Positions 58,968 to 64,000 of a stretch of 64,000 bases of DNA are shown in pieces. The stretch's first letter is position 1, and every line of letters starts with the position of its first letter. Both the position numbers and the translations under genes were made by a program. The stretch comes from Bacillota bacterium (GTDB lineage Bacteria > Bacillota > Clostridia > Peptostreptococcales > Anaerovoracaceae). The notes beneath the pieces are model-generated. The model saw only the letters and a list, made by a program, of their open reading frames with translations. It searched no databases and was not told the origin of the DNA. The DNA is taken from assembly GCA_022793795.1 (NCBI GenBank), contig JAAWDM010000046.1, forward strand, positions 44,133-108,132. Direction: 5' to 3'.

Positions 58968-60529
58968 TATACAATCTTCGTGGTCCAGTCCTCCACATTC
59001 CAGATATCGGTGACGAAATCTTCATAGAAAGATGGTTCGTGGGATACTAGCAAGATGGTGCCTGGGTATTGGGTCAGGGCCCGCTTCAGTTCCTCCTTGG
59101 CGTCCACATCCAGATGGTTGGTCGGTTCGTCGAGAACCAGCCAGTTGTGCTCCCTGTTCATGACCATGGCCAGGCGAACCTTGGCGTTTTCACCGCCGGA
59201 CAGCACGCGCATCTGGCTGGTAATATGGTCGTTGGTCAGGCCGCATTTTGCCAGACAGAGCCGAACTTCCCGATTTTCCATGGAAGGAAATTCAGCCCAG
59301 AAGGTGTCTAGGGCTGTGGCAGAGGAATCCTGGTGGGCTTCCTGCTCAAAATATCCAGGAAACAGATAGTCTCCCAGCTCCACATTGCCGGAGATGGCAG
59401 GCAGCTTTCCTAAAATGGTCTTGAGCAAAGTGGTTTTGCCCAGACCGTTGGTACCTACGATGGCCACCTTTTGACCTCGCTCCAATGTGAAGGAGACGGG
59501 ACGGGTCAGAGGCGCGTCCTGTTCATAGCCAATGACCAGGTCTTTGGCCGTGACAATGAACCGGCTGGGCGTTCTGGCCATAAGAAAGTCGAATTCCGGC
59601 TTAATCTTTTCTGTGGGCCGCTCTAAAATCTCCATCTTATCCAGTTGCTTCTGGCGGGAGTTGGCCATACCCCGGGTGGCCACGCGAGCTTTATTGCGGG
59701 CGATAAAATCCTCCAACTTTTCAATTTCCGCCTGCTGACGCTTATAGGCGGCCAGTTCCTGGGATTTTTGAATCTCGTACATCCGCTGGAAGTTTTCATA
59801 GTCGCCGGTGTAGCGGGTCATGTTGCCGCCATCCAAATGATAGATCACATTGACCACGCTGTTGAGGAATTCCATGTCGTGAGAGACTAGGATAAAAGCG
59901 TTTTCATACTCCTGAAGATATCTGGTCAGCCAGACGATATGTTCGTGGTCCAGGTAGTTGGTGGGCTCGTCCAGAATCAGGATAGACGGATTTTCCAAAA
60001 GCAGCTTCACCAGCAAGGTCTTGGTTCTCTGGCCGCCGGACAGGTCGGCCACATCGTGGTCAAGACCCACATCCCCTAGTCCCAGGCCGTTGGCCACTTC
60101 CTCAATCTTGGCATCCAACTGATAGAAGCCGCCGGTTTCCAGCATCTGCTGAATTTCTCCCGCCTCCTCCATCATGACATCCATTTTGTCAGGTTCAGCT
60201 GTAGCCATATCTTCATATAGCTTGAGCATTTCTGCTTCCAATTCGTACATGTGATTGAAGGCAGTGCGAAGAACCTCCCGAATGGTCATACCTTTTTTCA
60301 GAACCGAATGTTGATCCAGATAGCCCACCGTCACATGACGAGACCAAGTAATGGTACCGGCATCCGGCATGATTTTGCCGGTGATAATATTTAAAAATGT
60401 AGATTTTCCCTCGCCATTGGCGCCGATGAGGCCGATATGCTCACCCTTTAGCAGACGAAAGGAAGTATCCTCCAAAATCTGACGGGCTCCAAAGCCGTGG
60501 GTCACTTTTTCAACTGTCAATAAACTCAT
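58967..60529 (-). CDS. ABC-F family ATPase
   Basis: The 520-aa soluble protein has two ABC ATPase domains and no membrane part. Walker A motifs are GANGEGKST and GTNGLGKTT; the signature motifs are LSGGQRTKTLL and LSGGENAKVRLAM, with Walker B ILDEPTNYLDH and VLDEPTNHLDV. A helical P-site tRNA interaction linker (about 240-310) lies between them. ABC-F proteins act on ribosomes in translation or antibiotic protection; length and linker resemble the YbiT/Ttd-type house-keeping group rather than a known resistance class, which I cannot settle. AAAGGGG precedes ATG 60529. Confidence 0.95.
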   Translation of the reverse strand: MSLLTVEKVTHGFGARQILEDTSFRLLKGEHIGLIGANGEGKSTFLNIITGKIMPDAGTITWSRHVTVGYLDQHSVLKKGMTIREVLRTAFNHMYELEAEMLKLYEDMATAEPDKMDVMMEEAGEIQQMLETGGFYQLDAKIEEVANGLGLGDVGLDHDVADLSGGQRTKTLLVKLLLENPSILILDEPTNYLDHEHIVWLTRYLQEYENAFILVSHDMEFLNSVVNVIYHLDGGNMTRYTGDYENFQRMYEIQKSQELAAYKRQQAEIEKLEDFIARNKARVATRGMANSRQKQLDKMEILERPTEKIKPEFDFLMARTPSRFIVTAKDLVIGYEQDAPLTRPVSFTLERGQKVAIVGTNGLGKTTLLKTILGKLPAISGNVELGDYLFPGYFEQEAHQDSSATALDTFWAEFPSMENREVRLCLAKCGLTNDHITSQMRVLSGGENAKVRLAMVMNREHNWLVLDEPTNHLDVDAKEELKRALTQYPGTILLVSHEPSFYEDFVTDIWNVEDWTTKIV

Positions 60530-60646
60530 AATGTATCCCCTTTAATTTTCACTGGAATTTCATGTTTCTTCATCTGGACTATGATACCATAAGAAATAAG
60601 GTTTATACAAGGGAAACATAGGAGAAATAAAGGAGATAAAAGCAGA

Positions 60647-61633
60647 ATGAACACAGGAGCGGAGGAAAAAGCACAGAGTTTGCAGCAGCTGACCAACCGG
60701 ATTTTGCAAGAGACGGAAAAAATCATCGTGGGAAAGCGGGAGGAAATACGACAGGTGTGGATGGCAATACTGGCCGACGGTCATGTTTTGCTGGAAGACC
60801 TGCCGGGGTCGGGTAAGACCACCTTGGTAAAGACCATGTCCAAAGCCATGGGCTGTGATGCGGGGCGGATTCAGTTCGTGCCAGACCTGCTGCCCAGCGA
60901 TGTGACAGGAATGATGATATACAACCAGAAAACCGGAGAATTTCAGCTTCGCAAGGGGCCAGTGATGACCAACGTGCTTTTGGCTGATGAAATCAACAGG
61001 GCCATTCCCAGAACCCAATCGGCCCTTCTTGAAGCAATGGAGGAGCGACAGATTACCATCGACGGCCAGACCTATGGCCTGCCAAAGCCATTTTTAGTCC
61101 TGGCCACCCAAAATCCGGTGGAGATGGAAAGTACCTTCCCACTTCCAGCAGCTCAGTTGGACAGGTTTTTCATTAAGCTTTCCCTGGGATATCCCAAACC
61201 AGAGGAGGAGGTGGCTATGCTGGCCAATCTGGGAGACCGGGTTCCGTTTGAGCAGGTGGAGGCAGCGACCAGTCCGGAGGAAATTCTCAAGGCCCAGGAA
61301 CAGGCCCAGCAGGTGTATCTTGCAGATCACGTGGCAAAATATATCGTCGCGGTGGTATCGGCTACGAGGAGCCATGGTGATTTGGCCATGGGGGCCAGTC
61401 CAAGAGGTAGCAGAGCTTTGTATAAGGCGGCAAAGGTGTGGGCTGCCATGGAAGGCAGAGATTTTGTCACGCCGGATGATGTGAAAGGGGTGGCGCTGCC
61501 AGTTTTAAGCCATCGGATTTTGCTTACACCGGAGGCTCGCTATGGAGGTAGAAACGCTGATGCCATTCTTCAGGAAATCTTAGAAGAAGTACCAGTAGGA
61601 GCCGACCGTCAGGAGATTCTAAATGAGTTATAG
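60647..61633 (+). CDS. MoxR-family AAA+ ATPase
   Basis: The 328-aa protein has the MoxR pattern: Walker A LPGSGKTT, Walker B LLADEINRAIPRTQSALLEAM, sensor ATQNPVEMESTFPLPAAQLDRF and the C-terminal lid with ASPRGSRALYKAAK. Such ATPases act as chaperones in operons with DUF58 and transglutaminase-like proteins. AAAGGAG precedes the start, and the DUF58 gene overlaps its end by 11 bases. Confidence 0.95.
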   Translation: MNTGAEEKAQSLQQLTNRILQETEKIIVGKREEIRQVWMAILADGHVLLEDLPGSGKTTLVKTMSKAMGCDAGRIQFVPDLLPSDVTGMMIYNQKTGEFQLRKGPVMTNVLLADEINRAIPRTQSALLEAMEERQITIDGQTYGLPKPFLVLATQNPVEMESTFPLPAAQLDRFFIKLSLGYPKPEEEVAMLANLGDRVPFEQVEAATSPEEILKAQEQAQQVYLADHVAKYIVAVVSATRSHGDLAMGASPRGSRALYKAAKVWAAMEGRDFVTPDDVKGVALPVLSHRILLTPEARYGGRNADAILQEILEEVPVGADRQEILNEL

Positions 61634-63113
61634 GAAGCGGCTGACGCAAGGAAGACTGCTGACCAAGGGACGGTTGGGTTTTGGCCGGCAGGCGGACTTA
61701 GACACCTCTGGCGGCGAGGCTGCTGGAGGGGCCGTTAGCAGAGCGGTACGGGAGGACAGCTCCCTGCTATCCATAGGATTGATTCAGGCTGGGCTGGTAA
61801 TCTTAGTGGCCGTAGCTGTGGTGGCGGGACAGCAACTATTGGCCATGGTTTTGATGGGCATGGCGCTGTTGGCAGTTTTGGGGCGGTTCTGGGCAAAGGT
61901 CTCGGCAAAGGGGCTGACGGTCAGGCTTAGGGCCTCTAAAACCCGCATGTTTCCCGGAGATGAGATTACCCTATCTTACCAGGTCAAAAATCAAAAAGCT
62001 TTGCCGGTTCTATGGGTAGATATACAGCAGCCTTTGCCATGGCCAGTCTGCATGGAGCCTGTGCTAGAGGAAAGCAGGCTTCGGAAGATGAGCCAAGAGG
62101 AAAAGACCATGTTTGGCATTGGCTCTGGCTCCGGCGTTGGCGACCTTGATGGAGAAAAGGCGGAACAGACCTGCTATCTGTTTGAAGAAAGATGTTCCCT
62201 GATTGGCGGCTATGAAACGGTTGCTTTTGAAACCTGCTGGCGGGCAGTGCGGAGGGGTATCTATCCTTTAAAAAACGCCAGGCTCTACACAGGAGACGGC
62301 TTTGGCATCACCCGGTATCGGTTCGGATTTTCTGGGGACAGTCATCGCCATTTCGTCATTTATCCCAAGGTGATACCAGTCAGCGCGGACAAATTCATGA
62401 GAAATCTGTGGGAAGGAGAAAGCGGCAGCCGTGGTCTTATGGAAGATACCTCTGTCATTAAGCTGACTCGCCCTTACCAAAACGGCGATTCTATGAAGCG
62501 GATGAACTGGCGGATGGTGGCCCGCGGTCAGGAGCCGACAGTAAATCAGTATGAGGTCATCAGCCCGCGGGCCATTCATTTTATCTTTGACGGCCAATCC
62601 TTCTGCCAAAGAAAAAGTCGTGGGGAGGGAGGTCAGAAGGAATTTCCCTTGTTGGAAGAGGCCCTCAGTATATTGACCTCTTTGGCTCTGCGCTTTGCAG
62701 ACCGCGACATGGATTTTGGTTTTTCTTTTCCGGCTACAGATAGGCTGCCGGCAGTCAATCTATTGGCCGGCAGCGGACAGGGAGGCTGGGCCTATGGAGG
62801 AGAAAACCTGATGGGAGAGATTCTGTATCGGATGGCAGAGTATGAGCCAAGAGGGCAGCGGAATCCTGGAGCCACCGCGGAAAAGGCCGATGGCGACGCG
62901 AAAACTGCTGAGTCAGTTTTTCTGGAAGAGGAACTACTCTCCAAAGGCGAGCAGATAGGTATGTACTACTATGTGACCTTTCATGAGGAGACGGCTGCCG
63001 AAAGCCGCCTCTTAAAAAGGATGGTGAAAGCCGGGCGGCCGGTGAGGGCGCTGACCTATGAGATGCTGACTGCATTAAAGGAGGGAGGGGCTGACAGTGG
63101 AAAACGTGGATAG
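61623..63113 (+). CDS. DUF58 domain membrane protein
   Basis: The 496-aa protein has two N-terminal membrane segments (about residues 48-90), an extracytoplasmic or cytoplasmic beta-rich part, and the DUF58 core with VIKLTRPYQNGDSMKRMNWRMVARGQEP, quoted in parts: RPYQNGD and NWRMVARG. It continues to a von Willebrand A-like segment. It is the normal partner of MoxR. The next gene begins inside its end. Confidence 0.92.
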   Translation: MSYRKRLTQGRLLTKGRLGFGRQADLDTSGGEAAGGAVSRAVREDSSLLSIGLIQAGLVILVAVAVVAGQQLLAMVLMGMALLAVLGRFWAKVSAKGLTVRLRASKTRMFPGDEITLSYQVKNQKALPVLWVDIQQPLPWPVCMEPVLEESRLRKMSQEEKTMFGIGSGSGVGDLDGEKAEQTCYLFEERCSLIGGYETVAFETCWRAVRRGIYPLKNARLYTGDGFGITRYRFGFSGDSHRHFVIYPKVIPVSADKFMRNLWEGESGSRGLMEDTSVIKLTRPYQNGDSMKRMNWRMVARGQEPTVNQYEVISPRAIHFIFDGQSFCQRKSRGEGGQKEFPLLEEALSILTSLALRFADRDMDFGFSFPATDRLPAVNLLAGSGQGGWAYGGENLMGEILYRMAEYEPRGQRNPGATAEKADGDAKTAESVFLEEELLSKGEQIGMYYYVTFHEETAAESRLLKRMVKAGRPVRALTYEMLTALKEGGADSGKRG

Positions 63114-64000
63114 GGCGTGGATGCGGCCTTTGACAGCCTCTGTTGGACAGGTGAGTCTGTTCATGGGCGGATTCTGGATTTTGGCCGCCCTTTTTGGCGG
63201 AAAAGCTGGGGCGGCCCTCTTTGAACTGACACCACCGCTTCTGATGTGGGTGGCAGTAGTTCTTTCCTTTATAATACTTCGTCTGCTGCTGCGAAGGGAT
63301 AGGTCCCTTCTTTTGGTTTTAGCGATTGAGGCGGCGCTGACCGGCGGGATGCTGTGGTTCATAGAGGCAGTATATCATGTGGGAAATCCGCTGATTCATG
63401 GCCTTTATGGAATCGGCCTTATTGGCGTGATGTTGTTGCAACTTCGTTGGCAGGTTAAACGGCTTGGAGATAACACCCTGGTGTTTCAGTTGCAACTGTT
63501 GCTGCTGATTGCTCTGTGTCAGATTTGGTTGGCTGGGGAACTGGAAATTGGTTCAAACTGGCTGGGCTTTATCTTTGGAACTGTAGCAGTGGTTTTGTGG
63601 GGGTTGCTTTTGTCCAAGTCTTCGGGCCTTCGCAAAGCCGAAGACCCAGACCAGAGTCGGCCCTCTGGCCTGGGCGGCATGGGGCTGGGCCTTGTTGCCG
63701 CGGCGGGATGTGGAACGGTCTTAATCGGCGCCGCGGTTTTCACCCAGCCGATAGGAAAGGCGGTAGCTGCAAGCTATGATTATGTCAAAGGCGGCTTCAT
63801 GTGGCTGATGACTGGCATTGCTAAAGTGTTGGGATTTCTGTTTACCAGAAATCAGGTTCGGTTGGATGAAGGCGCCGCCAGTGGAACTGGCGAGAGCGGC
63901 GCTGGGGCTGGTGAGCTGGCAGCAGAAACGGCTGGTGACAGCAATCTGTTTCGGACGATGTTTCATGTGATTGTAATCGGCCTGGTGATTCTGCTGGCAG
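63097..64000 (+). CDS. Polytopic membrane protein, partial (third gene of the MoxR-DUF58 operon)
   Basis: A frame opens at GTG 63097, seven bases after GGAGGGAGGGG and inside the DUF58 gene end, and runs to the right edge without a stop (301 codons seen). It begins MENVDRAWMRPLTASVG and has at least seven hydrophobic segments, then a small Gly/Ala/Glu-rich stretch near residues 260-280. In comparable operons this place is held by a DUF4129 or transglutaminase-like membrane protein; the catalytic part, if any, would lie beyond the window. Confidence 0.75.
   Translation, partial: MENVDRAWMRPLTASVGQVSLFMGGFWILAALFGGKAGAALFELTPPLLMWVAVVLSFIILRLLLRRDRSLLLVLAIEAALTGGMLWFIEAVYHVGNPLIHGLYGIGLIGVMLLQLRWQVKRLGDNTLVFQLQLLLLIALCQIWLAGELEIGSNWLGFIFGTVAVVLWGLLLSKSSGLRKAEDPDQSRPSGLGGMGLGLVAAAGCGTVLIGAAVFTQPIGKAVAASYDYVKGGFMWLMTGIAKVLGFLFTRNQVRLDEGAASGTGESGAGAGELAAETAGDSNLFRTMFHVIVIGLVILLA

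Noticed and set aside
1..64000. CRISPR arrays, tRNA or rRNA genes, intact insertion sequences, prophage genes
   Set aside because: None could be recognised; the only repeat families seen are those listed as features.

Overview
This window looks like a chromosomal segment of a strictly anaerobic, amino-acid-fermenting Clostridia-type Firmicute. The evidence is strong AGGAGG ribosome binding sites, sigma-A promoters and many intrinsic terminators, together with an ornithine fermentation cluster (oraS/oraE), butyrate kinase, a flavodiiron protein, glycyl radical enzymes and a late cobalamin pathway. A relative of Emergencia/Anaerovoracaceae is my guess from gene content only; no 16S or other marker is present.

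Layout. 1-2.5 kb: end of a YycJ-like metallo-hydrolase gene, rlmH, then a DUF1015/ArsR pair on the minus strand. 2.57-3.8 kb: a 108-bp tandem repeat and a decayed regulator pair (frameshifted XRE gene plus a coupled 77-aa ORF). 3.9-15.5 kb: the oxidative ornithine pathway. It starts with a PAS/AAA+/Fis sigma-54 activator, paired TGCAAA-N4-TTTGCA sites and a textbook -24/-12 promoter. These precede ord (2,4-diaminopentanoate dehydrogenase), oraS, oraE, a thioesterase, a GlmL-like reactivating factor, ornithine racemase and a YjiH-type membrane protein. The ortA/ortB thiolase genes are not in the window. 15.6-17.5 kb: a four-domain flavodiiron protein. 17.8-27.9 kb: a cluster with two different glycyl radical enzymes, one activase, a complete TRAP transporter and a LysR regulator. 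The substrate is unknown, and this is the best candidate for an undescribed catabolic system.

28-42.5 kb: SodC-like protein, a VanY-type peptidase broken at a nine-base G tract, a secreted CAP-domain protein, endonuclease IV, butyrate kinase, a flavodoxin-fold reductase, a CbiT-like methyltransferase, a phosphohexomutase, an alpha/beta hydrolase, and an ECF sigma/anti-sigma pair followed by a DUF4358 lipoprotein and an MBOAT/DHHW acyltransferase pair. 42.6-47.6 kb: a copper-resistance unit (csoR, copA with a fused CopZ domain that has its own internal start) lying between two arrays, each of four evenly phased inverted-repeat elements, followed by a DUF1275 membrane protein and an XRE regulator.

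47.7-53.8 kb (minus strand): M20 peptidase, cobC-like phosphatase, a short CobU-like protein, cobS, cobU, cobT and a TIM-barrel epimerase. The adenosylcobalamin-dependent OraE makes the cobalamin genes functionally relevant to the ornithine cluster. 54-64 kb: HD-domain protein, CDF metal exporter, TSCPD protein, a distant copy of the 108-bp repeat, YlmH-like RNA-binding protein, a conserved TIM-barrel protein, a NYN/LOTUS protein, an ABC-F protein, and a MoxR-DUF58-membrane-protein operon that runs off the end. I saw no tRNA, rRNA, CRISPR array or intact insertion sequence.
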